This document shows, piece by piece, positions 34,218 through 44,623 of a DNA stretch of 64,000 nt. Each line of letters opens with the position of its first letter. Within the stretch, counting starts at the first letter, position 1. The stretch is from Rhizomys pruinosus (taxonomy: Eukaryota > Chordata > Mammalia > Rodentia > Spalacidae), in the NCBI GenBank assembly GCA_009823505.1, contig VZQC01007982.1, positions 4,697,173-4,761,172 on the forward strand. The letters are read 5' to 3'. Under the pieces are notes generated by a model. It worked only from the letters and a program-made list of their open reading frames with translations, did not search any database and was not told where the DNA came from. The translations under genes and the position numbers were made by a program.

Positions 34218-34382
34218 AGGCCAGGCATGGTAAAAACACTTCTGTAATCTCAGGCATGGTAGTATAGTTCTGTAATCCCAACACTGGGAAGTACAGGCAA
34301 TTTGCTAGAAGTTTGAGGTCAGCCTTGTCTACATAGCCAGTTCCAGGCCAGGTAGGGTTATATAGTTTCAAAAAATAAAAAT
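34218..34382 (+). mobile_element. B1-like SINE, old and diverged
   Basis: Repeated 'caggcatggta' starts, 'ctgtaatcccaacactggga' and 'gtctacatagccagttccag' support an old B1 or B4 relative. Imperfect flanks 'ttggaaatcag' and 'ttggaaattag'. Confidence 0.7.
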
Positions 34383-34974
34383 TGGAAATTAGCCAAAAAT
34401 AAAAAGGTAACCCTTTACTATATTGACCATATTGTTAGTAATCTAGGTCAAAGAACAAAAGTTGCACTTGTTAGGGCAGAAAATAGCAGCCTAAAATAAA
34501 ATTATAATTATAGAGAACTTTTAAAGAATTCCTTGCATAGGAATTATGCAGGTCTGAGTCAAATAGAAATGGTTTTCTTAACATAATGAATCTCCCATAA
34601 TAATGCATTTGAACTTATCACAAAGTTACATACATTGACCTGTGATTAAAATCTTGGCTTCTAGTTGGAAACCAGCTGTTTGAACTTGGCATCTTACTGC
34701 CAACTCACTCTGTACAGATTCCTCTTTTGTGTCCTTCTTTAGCTTTTGAGCCCTCACAGTGGCTGAGCTGCCATTAGCAGAGCAGTTCCTGCAGTTTAGT
34801 GTCTAGATCTTTTCCCACAGAGCCTTAGCAGCCCTGGCCTATTTTCTTCTGGAAAAATTTCAATTGTGTCCAATAGTTTTCTGTGTTTACTATTGAGTAC
34901 ATAACATATAAGCCACCCCAGTGTACTTATACAAGGAAGAAAAAAGAAGCAGACAGAAAAAAAAATGTGTATTT

Positions 34975-35222
34975 TTTTTTTTAAAGATTTTTTTATTTTA
35001 TTTTATTTATTTCGGTATGTGTATCAATGTAGTGTCTGCATGCAGGTTTGTGCACCCGTGTCGTGCAATGCCGCGGAGGTCAGAAGAGGGTCTCGGATTC
35101 CCCTGGAACTGGAGTTCTCCTGGAATTGGAGTTTCAGACGGCTCTCGGCCGCCATGTGGGTGCTGGGGATCGAACCCGGGTCCTCTGTAAGAGCGGTCGG
35201 CGCTCTTAACCGCTAGGCCATC
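34975..35222 (-). mobile_element. B2 SINE, young subfamily, minus strand
   Basis: Internal duplication present and nearly consensus head ('gcgctcttaaccgctaggcc'). It inserted into the tail of the older B2 that follows ('tgtattttt' at both sides). Confidence 0.95.
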
Positions 35223-35224
35223 CC

Positions 35225-35459
35225 TGTATTTTTAAAATATTTTATTATTTTTATTTCATGTGTATATGTGTATTGTCTGCATGTGTGTGAGTGTACCCGT
35301 GGTGTGCACTGCCTGCAGAGGTCAGAAGAGGGTGTTGGATACCCTGGAACTGGAGTTACAGACAATTGTTAGCTGCCATGTGGGTGCTGGAAATTCAAAC
35401 CTGGGTCTTCTTCTAGAACAGCCAGTGCTCTTTGTCACTGAGCTCTCTCGCCAGCCCCC
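35225..35459 (-). mobile_element. B2 SINE, older, minus strand
   Basis: Diverged B2 with 'gaggtcagaagagggtgttg' and 'gagctctctcgccagcccc'. Confidence 0.9.
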
Positions 35460-35924
35460 AAAGTATGTATTTATAGCATCATGGATTGAATCAGTCAAGA
35501 CATAGTACATGTTTACATTGATAGCGTCATCTTGTTTTTTTTTTGAAATTCATTCTGAAATGACAATGGGAGAAGCTGCAAAATGTCCAATTGCTTTAGT
35601 AATACCGTTCGTATGTTTAATTTGGGATATCACCTCTCAGCATACATGTTGTATAATACCTTCATTTTCAAAAATTCAACTTGAAGAGTTCTATCAAGGG
35701 ATTCTTCAAGCAAAAAGTTCTCTGGTGACTGCTAAACCTAGGAACTATTTTGGGTAGGGATAGGAGAGAGACTTTTGAACTGAAAATGGTATAGCTATTT
35801 TGAAAAACATTCTGGTATTCCCTAGAAAATTAAAGATAGCATTGTCATACAATCCAGCAAGTAAAATTCTGGGTCTTTATACCCAGGAAAAGTGAAAACA
35901 TATGTATTCAAAATGGTGGTACAG

Positions 35925-36100
35925 CTTCATGTGGTGGAACAGGGCTGTAATCCTGTCTCTGGAGGCTGAGGAAGGGTGATCCCAAATTCGAGGCCAGCCT
36001 CAGTACCTTAGCTACTCAAGATCAGTCTGGGAGCCTCATGGAACCCTATCTCAAAACCAGTCTGGGGGCCTCGTAGAACCCTATCTCAGAAATAAAAATT
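35925..36100 (+). mobile_element. Old B1-like SINE
   Basis: 'aacagggctgtaatcctgtc' and 'aaattcgaggccagcctcag' mark a diverged B1 relative. The 'cagtctgggrgcctcrt' segment is duplicated inside it. Confidence 0.6.
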
Positions 36101-36107
36101 AAAATAA

Positions 36108-36292
36108 GGCTGCTGATGAGCATTGCCTAACACATATAAGCCCCTGAGTTTAATATGTTGTACTGGGGAGAAGCTAAGAGGCCATGACATGCAAATCTCT
36201 AATCTCAGCACTCAGGAGGCCAGTGCGGAAAGACTTTGAGCTCCAGGCCAGCCTTAGCTATATAGCAAGACTCTGTCTCAAAAAAACAAAAC
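36108..36292 (+). mobile_element. ID-B1 composite SINE, diverged
   Basis: A tRNA-like head ('cattgcctaacacatataag') is followed by B1-like 'aatctcagcactcaggaggc' and a run of A. Confidence 0.65.
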
Positions 36293-36379
36293 TTATACAC
36301 AAATGTTTGCTTTTTGGAATGACTTAGATGTGTACCAAATTATAAATAGCTGAATGTGACATATCAAAAGATGTAATAT

Positions 36380-36530
36380 TTTATTTTGTTTTTGAAACAG
36401 GGTCTCACTATATAACCCTGGCTGGCCTGGAACTTGCTATGTAGACTGGATTGGCCTTAAACTCACAGAGATCTACCTGCCTGTGCCTCCCGAGTGCTGG
36501 AATTAAGGACATGTCCCACCATTCCTGGCC
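36380..36530 (-). mobile_element. B1 SINE, older, minus strand
   Basis: 'gaaacagggtctcactatat' to 'cccaccattcctggcc'. More diverged than other B1 copies here. Confidence 0.88.
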
Positions 36531-37159
36531 AGAAGATAGAATCTTACTCAGTAATGTAAGAATATTGAAATATTGCTATATGCCTGAATATGGATGAACC
36601 TTGAAAATACACCAAGTGAAAGAAGCCAGTTATAGCAGAGCATGTATTGTATGATTCCCTGGGTATGAGCAGGAAATATAATGAGTCTTCAAAATGAAGA
36701 AATCCATAGAGATGAAAAGTAAATTCTTAGTTACTTAAATCTGGAGGTATCAAGGATAAGTATAGAATTTAAAGTATAGAACATAAGTCCCTAAATCTAG
36801 TGATTGTGCCTACTGAACAAGCTGATTTAATGGCACACGGGGACAACCTGGCATTCCCTTCTACCCATGCCTTCAGTACATCCACCCATGCCTTCATTAC
36901 AGCCATGGTGAATTTCTCTGGCTATTACCTCTGAATGAGTAGAATCTCAGAAGCCTTGTTCTATCTTCAACCGGAAAAAAAATAATAAAATGAATAGTTC
37001 TCTAAGTCTCTAGCAGAATGCAAAAGAAGGGAAACTGCTGGTATTTTCCCATTTGGAGCTTGATTATAAAGAACACACCACAGACCTTGCACACTACATC
37101 CCAGTTCTGCACTGCTCAGTAGCCACAGCTTCGAGTTCATTAAAAGCATTATAAGTTTG

Positions 37160-37468
37160 TCAGTGACAGTGTGTGTGTGTGTGTGCAGGCACATGTGCAT
37201 GTGGAAGCCAGAGGTTGACACTGAGTGTCTTCCTCAATTGTGCTCCCTATTTTTGGAGGCAGTTTCTCACTGAACTTAGAGCTCAACAATCCAGCTAGGC
37301 TGGCTGGCCAGCAATGCCAGGGTCCTTGTGTCTCTGCCTTCTCAGTACTGGAATCACAAGTATGTGCCACTCTGCTTGGCTTTTTAACATGGGTTCTCAT
37401 GGTCCAAGCTCAGATCCTCGTGCTTTTACAGCAAGCACTTTACTGAGTTAGCCATCTCCTCAACCCCT
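37160..37468 (-). mobile_element. B4/RSINE1-type SINE, minus strand
   Basis: A (GT)n tail, then 'gccagaggttgacactgagt', a B1-like middle ('aggctggctggccagcaatg') and a tRNA-like head ('gagttagccatctcctcaac'). This three-part order is typical of the B4/RSINE1 group. Confidence 0.75.
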
Positions 37469-37862
37469 TTGTGAGTTTGCACGCTGACAGTTGCCATAGG
37501 TTCATATGAGCAAGGTCCCAGGAATTTGTAAGACTCTCTTTCTGCATGATTATACATCTCCTCCCCCAGCTCTTACAATATTTCCACCTCTTCTTCTATG
37601 ATGGTCCCTGAGTGGGTGAGGTTTAATTGTCCAAGGACCCACAATCCGCAGATTCTTTTTCTCCACACTTCTGTTTGTGGCCTTTTGTTGTTCGTTGTCC
37701 TCTGTTGCATGAGGAAGCTTCATTGATGAGGCTTGAGAAATGCATTAGAATTCTCTCTACCCCTTGCTCTAGAATGTTCCATGAGCCTTAGGTGTAAAGG
37801 TTCTATTGTAGATGTGTCACTTAGGGCTGAACATCTTACAGACACTTATTCTGTGTGTGTGA
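37469..37862 (-). mobile_element. LINE 3'-region fragment, minus strand
   Basis: 'aggttcatatgagcaaggtc' to 'gatgtgtcacttagggctga' is the interior of the same family as 3525-4425 and 63069-64000, without its A-tail end. Confidence 0.7.
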
Positions 37863-38734
37863 GGCATTTTTAGGTGACAGAAGAACAATGAGAAAAGAAA
37901 GTGAAAAACTCTTGATTGTGACCATTGAAGGAGACAAACAGGCACCTGAAGAGCAGTAATTATTAATGAAAACCAGCTCCTCACATGCTAGAATGTGATG
38001 AAACACACATGCATGTATATTGTTGAAGAGTAGACTTTATAAGGAGTGCTGTCAGCTTCTAAGAGGAAAATATAATACTGCAATCAAGATAAGTGAACAA
38101 TTTTATTACTTTCTATTTACGAGGATTTAGTGAAGATCATTTTAGAAAAGTTTTTGAAAACCTGATTAAAGAAGCGTCAGTAATATCCTATCCCCGTTAT
38201 CTTTGACAAGGACAAATTAGAAGTTTTGAAAGAGCAAAGATTGAGCAGTTGTAAAAAGCAAAAGTGTTTAAAGCATTGTCATCATATCTTGTAAGAGCCA
38301 GGAGCAGTCAGAATCTAGGTAGGTGGCCTAGCCTTCTTTGACCATTTTAAGCTCTGCCAGGTAATAGATTATGTTAACGTGCTTCAGTTACTTCACCTAT
38401 GCAACAGAACCACCCAATTCTCTTGCCAAAGAATTTAATAAATTTTCGGTGGCATTAAATATAGGCAAATACCAGGATTAGGTCTTATATAAATCAGGAT
38501 GTAACACTGAAAAATACAAACTCATTTCAAGTACGTACACAGGGAATTTAATGCAGGTATTGGTGCCTTGGCTTAATAAGGACAAAGTATCACTGGGAGG
38601 TATTAACAAAACCCACAGGTTAGCAACAGAGGGAATCCATTACCCCACCCACAACTGAAGTGCCAGAGTCAGGTGGACACAAGCTAGTAGAGCTTTCCAA
38701 GGATGCTGGAGTACAGTAGAATTAAAAGAACCAA

Positions 38735-39110
38735 GGAGGAGAGGCAGCCATGGAGGACAAGTAGTCATGGAGGACAGGTAGTCATGGAGGAGAGGCAGCC
38801 ATGGAGGAGGGGCAGCCATGGAGGAGGGGCAGCCATGGAGGAGGGGCAGCCATGGTGGAGGGGCAGCCATAGAGGAGGGGCAGCCATGGTGGAGGGGCAG
38901 CCATGGTGGAGGGGCAGCCATGGAGGAGGGGCAGCCATGGAGGAGAGGCAGCCATGGAGGACAAGTAGTCATGGAGGAGAGGCAGCCATGGACGAGAGGC
39001 AGCCATGGAGGATGGGCAGCCATGGAGGATGGGCAGCCATGGTGGAGGGGCAGCCATGGAGGAGAGGCAGCCATGGAGGAGGGGCAGCCATGGAGGAGGG
39101 GCAGCCATGG
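38735..39110. repeat. 18-bp G-rich minisatellite, about 21 units
   Basis: The unit is close to ggaggaggggcagccatg with variants ggaca, gtagt and ggtgg. 18 bp is six codons, so every frame on both strands stays open and mimics proteins of repeated Gly/Glu/Gln or Pro/Trp/Leu. None has a plausible gene context. The G-rich strand has closely spaced GG and GGGG runs. Confidence 0.98.
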
Positions 39111-39344
39111 TGAGAAGAAGGACTGCTCCAAGGCAAATCCTCTGCCTTTCCTTTCCCTTTGCCCTTCAGTTTTCCACCAAGGCCTCTCATTGTCTGGATG
39201 ACAGGCAGCCAGGATTAGACTCCACTCCCCGAACACAGACCAGAACCAGAGTAAGGGAAGAAATTGTAGATCTTAGAATGAAGCAGTTTGGGATTTAAAG
39301 GTCTGCCCCTTGGTTTCTCTGCATCTTTTATCAAATACTCTTTT

Positions 39345-39720
39345 ATTTTTTTTTTTCATTTTTTAACAATAAGTAATAATTTATGAGTACAAGCATCCTT
39401 CATGTAAAACCAATTTGCAAGCACTTGTGCCCAAACCCACACAGCCCAAGGGTCCCACCATCCAGCGGGGGGGAGGGGGGGTGTATGTTCAATCAAGTTG
39501 ATCAAATAAGTGTCCAGACTATATTGCTGTCATTTCACCATTCAACCCAATCACAGCCCTTACATTCTACTACGCCCCCTCTTCTGTAGATTGTTCCCTA
39601 GGCTTAGAAAAGGGGCACAGGTGGACGAGAAGCAAAACAGTCTACTTTCTCTGGAGTTACTATTTTGTGGTCAATTCTGGCTGTTTCCTTTCATGGGAAT
39701 ACTCTTATCTTAGAAGTTCG
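39345..39720 (-). mobile_element. LINE 3' end, minus strand
   Basis: Starts with a T-rich tail at 39345 and is the reverse-complement homologue of 12245-12570 (here 'tgttccctaggcttagaaaa'). Confidence 0.72.
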
Positions 39721-39934
39721 TGCTCTGATAAGTACGGAGTGACTGTCGTGTAAGGACATACTCTCCCTTTCTCCTGCAGAAACTCCACATCTCATCAGTT
39801 ATTGCACTTATTTTGAGTAGGGGATCTCCAGAGCCCTCCATTCCAAGTCAGATACCATTCAGCCATCTGCTGACCTCTCAACTACACTGGAAATGAACTG
39901 CTTCCAGTGCTGCCCCTAGAAAACAGAAGGGGAA

Positions 39935-39991
39935 ATATGACTTCACACCCATAAGAATGCTTATGGTTTAAGAGCAAAGAAACAAAAACTA
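39935..39991 (+). mobile_element. Ancient L1 relic, part 1
   Basis: 'cttcacacccataagaatgc' followed by 'aaagaaacaaaaact' is an old L1 3' segment that continues beyond the composite SINE at 39992. Confidence 0.65.
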
Positions 39992-40245
39992 GGGGGCCTG
40001 GAGAGATGGCTCAGTGGTTGGGAGCACTGACTGCTCTTGCAGAGAACCCGGGTTCAATTTTCCAGCACCCACATGGCGGCTAAGAACTGTCTTTAAGCCA
40101 GGCGTGGTGGCACAGGCCTTCAATCTTAGCACTCGGAAGGCAGAGGCAAGCAGATCGCTGTGAGTTCAAGGCCAGCCTGGTCTACAGAGTGAGTTCCAGG
40201 CCAGCTGCGGCTGGGGAGGACCCAGTCTAAAAAAAAAAAAAAAAA
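39992..40245 (+). mobile_element. Composite SINE: B2-type head fused to B1 body (copy C)
   Basis: A B2-like head ('ggagagatggctcagtggtt', box B 'gggttcaattttcc', 'catggcggctaagaactg') passes at about 40095 straight into a full B1 ('agccaggcgtggtggcacag') and an A16 tail. No B2 3' half follows; the sequence resumes in the interrupted L1. Flanks 'aaaaactagg' and 'aaaaaccagg' are a probable short target duplication. Confidence 0.82.
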
Positions 40246-40690
40246 CCAGGAAATTGCAAATTTTGACAAGGACATAGAGAAACTAAACCTTTATACATTA
40301 TTGGTAGGAATATAAAATAGTGCATCCACTTCAGAAAACAATTGGCTGTTCCTCAAAAGGTTAAACAAGGAATCACCATTGTTCAGCAGTTCCATTTCTA
40401 GGTATATGCCAAAAAAGAATTTTAAGCAGGGACTTTAATACTTGTACAGCAATATTCATAGCAGCAACCCAACTGTCCCTCAAGAGATGAATGGACAGAC
40501 AAAACTTGATATGAGTATGTGGTAGAATATTATTCAGCCTAAATAATGAAATTCTGTTACATACTCCAGCAAAAATGAATCTTGAAAACATTGTAAGTAA
40601 AATAAAGTCAGGTACAAATAAAGATTATGATGCCAATCATGAGCTACCTAGACTAGGTAGTTTCATAGACACAGACGTGTACAGTGGGAA
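40246..40690 (+). mobile_element. Ancient L1 relic, part 2
   Basis: 'acattattggtaggaatata', 'ttcagcagttccatttctag' and 'tggtagaatattattcagcc' are the conserved ORF2-end/3' UTR blocks of old mammalian L1. Confidence 0.82.
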
Positions 40691-40695
40691 GCAGT

Positions 40696-40700
<5 letters not shown>

Positions 40701-40748
<48 letters not shown>
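40701..40748. repeat. (GA)n microsatellite, 48 bp
   Basis: 24 uninterrupted GA units directly after the L1 relic. Confidence 0.98.
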
Positions 40749-40751
<3 letters not shown>

Positions 40752-41263
40752 ATGGGGATGTGCCATATGGCCTGATACTGACCAGTTCTGCAGATCCATT
40801 GCTTTGAAACCATTTTTACTGTTTCCTTCATAATTCCATGTGGTCTGCTGAAAATGTAGGGTTTTTTTCCCTTCCTTCCAGTAGATCACAGAATTATTTA
40901 AATTATAAGTGGAGACAATTTTGTGCATCTTTTGCAGAATTCTCTAAAATGAATTCTTGTCAGACTTCTTTAAAGATTATAATTGTGTGGTAAAATTAAG
41001 TTAAACAGGTTTAACACTCTTGGCAAAATTCTCTTAAATGAATTCTTGTCAGATCAAGCTCTTTAAAGATTTTTTAAAATGTATGGTAAAACTTAAGCTT
41101 AAGGGGCTTATAGTTCTTTGCTTTCTTTGGGGTTCTTTTTGTTGGCCAGATGGCTATGTAGGGGGCTCTTTCCATGGGTTCAGTACCTAAAGCCTACACC
41201 TTGTGACTTATGCTTTCTGTCCCTGGCTGTGTCATGTAATCTCTGGCCACTGCATGAGGGCCT

Positions 41264-41287
41264 TTTTTGTTGTTGTTTTTAAATTTT
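41264..41287 (-). mobile_element. Tail of the B2 split by composite SINE copy B
   Basis: T/G-rich piece next to a 'catgagggcct' target site (41253-41263) that is repeated at 41724-41734, on the far side of the B2 at 41511-41723. Confidence 0.6.
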
Positions 41288-41510
41288 ATTTTTGAGACAG
41301 GGTCTCCCTGTAGCCCCAGCTAGCCTGGAACTCACTTTGCAGACCAGGCTGGCCTTGAACTCAGAGATCCACCTGCCTCTGGATTAAAGGCATGTGCCAC
41401 CAAGCCCGGCTTAAAGACGGTTCTTAGACACCATGTGGGTGCTGGGAATCGAACCTGGGTCCTCTGCAAGAGCAGTCGGTGCTCTTAACCACTGAACCAT
41501 CTCTCCAGCC
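41288..41510 (-). mobile_element. Composite SINE: B2-type head fused to B1 body (copy B)
   Basis: Minus strand, head at the high-coordinate side. The junction at about 41412 reads 'aaccgtctttaagccggg', matching copies A and C. It sits in the T-rich tail of a B2, so it was inserted later than that B2. The B1 part has a small deletion ('ctctggattaaaggc'). Confidence 0.82.
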
Positions 41511-41723
41511 TATTTTTTTTTTATATGTATGAATGTACTGTCTGCATGTAAGTTTGTGCATCCATGTTGTGCAACACCGTGGAGGTTAGAAGAGGGTGCT
41601 GGATTCCTGTGGAACTGGACTTAAAAGATGGTTCTCAGCCTCCATGTGGGTGCTGGGGATCGAACCTGGGTCCTCTGCAAGAGCAGTTGGTGCTTTTAAC
41701 TCCTAGGCCATCTCTCCAGCCCC
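41511..41723 (-). mobile_element. B2 SINE, minus strand, host of composite copy B
   Basis: B2 without the internal duplication, with outer target duplication 'catgagggcct' at 41253 and 41724. Confidence 0.93.
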
Positions 41724-42420
41724 CATGAGGGCCTGTTACTTCTGAGTTTGTTACCTCACCTTCACCACGTAATTATTCTGTTGCCTATGGAGTGTCTTCA
41801 TTGTACTTTCAAAATAAGTTGAAGATAAAGGCTACATAAAAGTTCAAATCTAGAAAGACAAAATAATTCTGGTGTAGCTAGAAAACTTGAAGTTCTGAGA
41901 TATCTCAAGGGATATTGGCTGTATCTTTAACAGGCTGGAAACACAACTCAAGACTGACTGTGAACTAACCACCCATCTCCCAGTTTGAGTCTAGTGTCTG
42001 ATTTCCATGTCATCCTGGCTCTCTTCCTGGGATTCTTAGAAACCCTATTTGAATGTATTCTCCTATTCACTGAAGAAAAGCTGGGAAATACAGAAGAATG
42101 GTCAAGTCTCCTAGCTGACATTTTTGGTATATAGACATTCAGTGTTTTTTTCAGTCCACATAATTACTATCACACAGTGTGCACAATGTAATGGTAGTTT
42201 ATTTCACCCCACTACATAACATGGATAAAAATAAGCTATACCAAACATTTTTCTACGATATCACATTTCTACACTGAATAATTTCTTAGGACTCCATAGC
42301 TTTCATAATGTATCTGCTTTATAATTTAATACATCAGAGAGTTTAGAAAATAAATCTGTAGCCAGGCAGCTTTAGATATCCCACTAAGGTTACTGCAACA
42401 CATAAAACTCTACCAGGCTC

Positions 42421-42490
42421 TTTCACACACACAAAATCATTCCGTCAAGGATCAAATCAAATCCTGGAAGGAATGATCTTGTGTGTGAAA
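42421..42490. other. Near-perfect hairpin, 30-32 nt arms, 8-nt loop
   Basis: Left arm 42421-42452 starts 'tttcacacacacaaaatcat' and right arm 42461-42490 ends 'gaatgatcttgtgtgtgaaa'. The arms pair at 27 positions with three mismatches and a 2-nt bulge around loop 'caaatcaa'. It fits either a pre-miRNA-like fold or the inverted ends of a small foldback element. I do not recognise it as a named miRNA or MITE. A 67-codon minus-strand frame without ATG start runs through the right arm (42660 to 42457) and has no recognisable domain. Confidence 0.8.
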
Positions 42491-43868
42491 TGGTTATAGC
42501 TGTTGATCAGTTGTTCATGTTGTGGTTTCTGTGCTTCCTTCCAGTTGTTAGGCAGCGATTGTGGATTCCTGTCAAACGAGACGTCTACTATGTATTCAAC
42601 ATGAGGCAGTTCATATTTTTTTCTCAGTCTGTTGCTTTCCTGTCTGAGGAGGTTTAGCAAATCTCAGTGAGCTAGAGGGAAGTGGGACCGTCATCCAGTG
42701 CTGGAAGCGCACCACAGACATGCCTAGGGCCCCAGCTCTGCACACTTGGATTAGACTTCTCCATAAATACATTTGTCTTGATTGTCACATTCCACCCAGG
42801 GTTAGACCTACATGCATAAAAAATGGCTCCAAGCCTGGCTTTCAAAGCTCTTTGCCTCCCCTGTCACTTTTTAACCATCCAGCTCAGAGACATTTTTGCA
42901 TTATATCTATCAAAGATGATTAAGGGGCTGGAAGTGTTGATTTATAAGGACATGTTAAGAAAACTAAATATTTACAACCTGACTGACTGACAGCCCAGGG
43001 GAAGATATTATAGATGTCTTCTGTTCCCAAATCATGAAGGAGACTTCGTTTTTGCTTTTCCTAGTAACTAGATTTTAAGGGCATCTAAATTCAGAGAAAG
43101 TTTTCTGAGGATGACATCACTTATGCTAATTAGACTCTCTTGGCAGTTAAGAATTGCATTTAGCAGCTACTAACAGTAACAAAGAGGACTTCATTTTCTC
43201 TCCTCTGACATGAAGCCCAGAAGCATATTGTCTGGGACTGTAGAGCAGCCCTGTGATGTCGCAGGAATGCTGGTGCCCTCTTATCTTGGGACTCCATTAT
43301 TCTCAGCAGTGACTTCCACTCTCAAGGTCATCTGGTGTTTGAGAAAAACTGCTGCAGCTCAGTTGCTATGGCTGCATGCCAGAAAGGGAGTAGGCAGCAG
43401 TGGTCCCTGCCAAGCAAGATTACCCCAGAGAGCTGTCTCCTGAGCTGATCTGATTTTAGGTCACATGACACTAGTGCCGTGTCTGCAAGAGGGACAGGGG
43501 GATGTAGTGGGCGTTTTTGTTTGTTTCATTTTGTTTTTATGTTGGGCATATTGCCAGCTCCAACAATATTAAGCTCCTTTTGCCAGGCAGGACTGGGGTA
43601 ATGAGTACTAAGTGGGAAACTAGTGATTTCTATCACAAGAATTCACCTGTAAAGTAACTATATTGCTAGAATTTTTCATTTGCAAAACAGTTGTGAACAG
43701 TCATGACTCATTTCCCTTTCCTCACCCCTGCCTTTGTAAATTTACTGATCATTACATACTTGGGTTGACTCTAAATAGTCACATCAACAGACCAAAGAAT
43801 AAAAATATCTACAACTTCAAATTTTTACTAAATCTAAAGCATTGTGTTATACACTTAAATATTCCTAG

Positions 43869-44062
43869 GCAGGCTAGAGAGATGGCTCAGCAGCGAAGAG
43901 CCCTAGCTTCTTGCAGAAGACCCACATGGTGGTCAGTAATTGTCTATAACTCCAGTTCCAGGGAATCCAGCACCCTCTTCTGTCCTCTGTGGACATTGAA
44001 CAACACTTACATACATGCAGATATAACACTTATACACAGAAAATAATAAATATAAAAAAAAA
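43869..44062 (+). mobile_element. B2 SINE with box B deleted
   Basis: B2 in which the segment holding 'gttcaattcccag' is missing ('gcagaagacccacatgg'), so its internal promoter is broken. Flanked by 'attcctag'. Confidence 0.9.
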
Positions 44063-44218
44063 TTCCTAGCCAAGGGATCTAAGCAGAGGAAATAGAAGTC
44101 ACCATGAGTTGCTAGTAATGGAATTAGGAGTGCCATATGCTGGTTTGCTATTGGTCTGCTTTCTACTTTCACAATTATTATTTTCCAATAAAAAGCTTTC
44201 AGAATCACCATACCTGAT

Positions 44219-44623
44219 TGTTCTAATTTGTCTTCCATTGCTGTGACAAAACACTCTGACCAACACCAACTGGGGAGGAAAGGGTTTATTCAGCTTACAT
44301 CTCCCAGGTCACAGTTCATCACTCAGGGAGCCCAAGGCAGGAACTCAGGGCAGGAACCTGGAGGCAGGAGCTGAAGCACTGGCCATGGAGGAATGCTGCT
44401 TACTGGCTTGCTCCTGGCTCATGCCCAGCCTACCTTCTTATACGGTACACTACAACCTGCCCAGGGTGGCATCACTCATTGTGGGCTGGGTCCTCCCACA
44501 TTGCTTGACAATCAAGACAATACTCCACAGATGTGGCCACAGGCTAATCCAATGGAGCCAATTCCCCAATTGAGGCTCCCTCAACCCAGGTGTGTCAAGT
44601 TGACACTAATGCTATCCAGCACA
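44219..44623 (-). mobile_element. Solo LTR of ERVL/MaLR-like element, 405 bp
   Basis: Minus-strand LTR (TGTGCTGG ... AGAACA) of the 10025 family. It is directly flanked by 'ctgat' at 44214-44218 and 44624-44628, a perfect 5-bp target duplication. No internal sequence remains, so the two LTRs recombined. Confidence 0.93.

Larger units (their letters stand above)
35765..36790 (+). mobile_element. Ancient L1 3' region, plus strand, with SINE insertions
   Basis: Blocks such as 'gaatatggatgaaccttgaa' and 'agtgaaagaagccagttata' (36580-36640) are the 3' end of an old mammalian L1. The same element begins near 35765 ('ttgaaaaacattctggtatt') and is split by SINEs at 35925-36530. Confidence 0.75.

Noticed and set aside
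38640..39236. Overlapping long open frames of up to 198 codons on both strands
   Set aside because: An 18-bp repeat unit keeps all frames open. Neither strand shows splice or promoter context and the translations are pure repeat.
42457..42660. 67-codon minus-strand frame, possible processed pseudogene
   Set aside because: It has no ATG start, no family I recognise, no polyA tail, and part of it is the arm of the hairpin. It is mentioned only as a note there.
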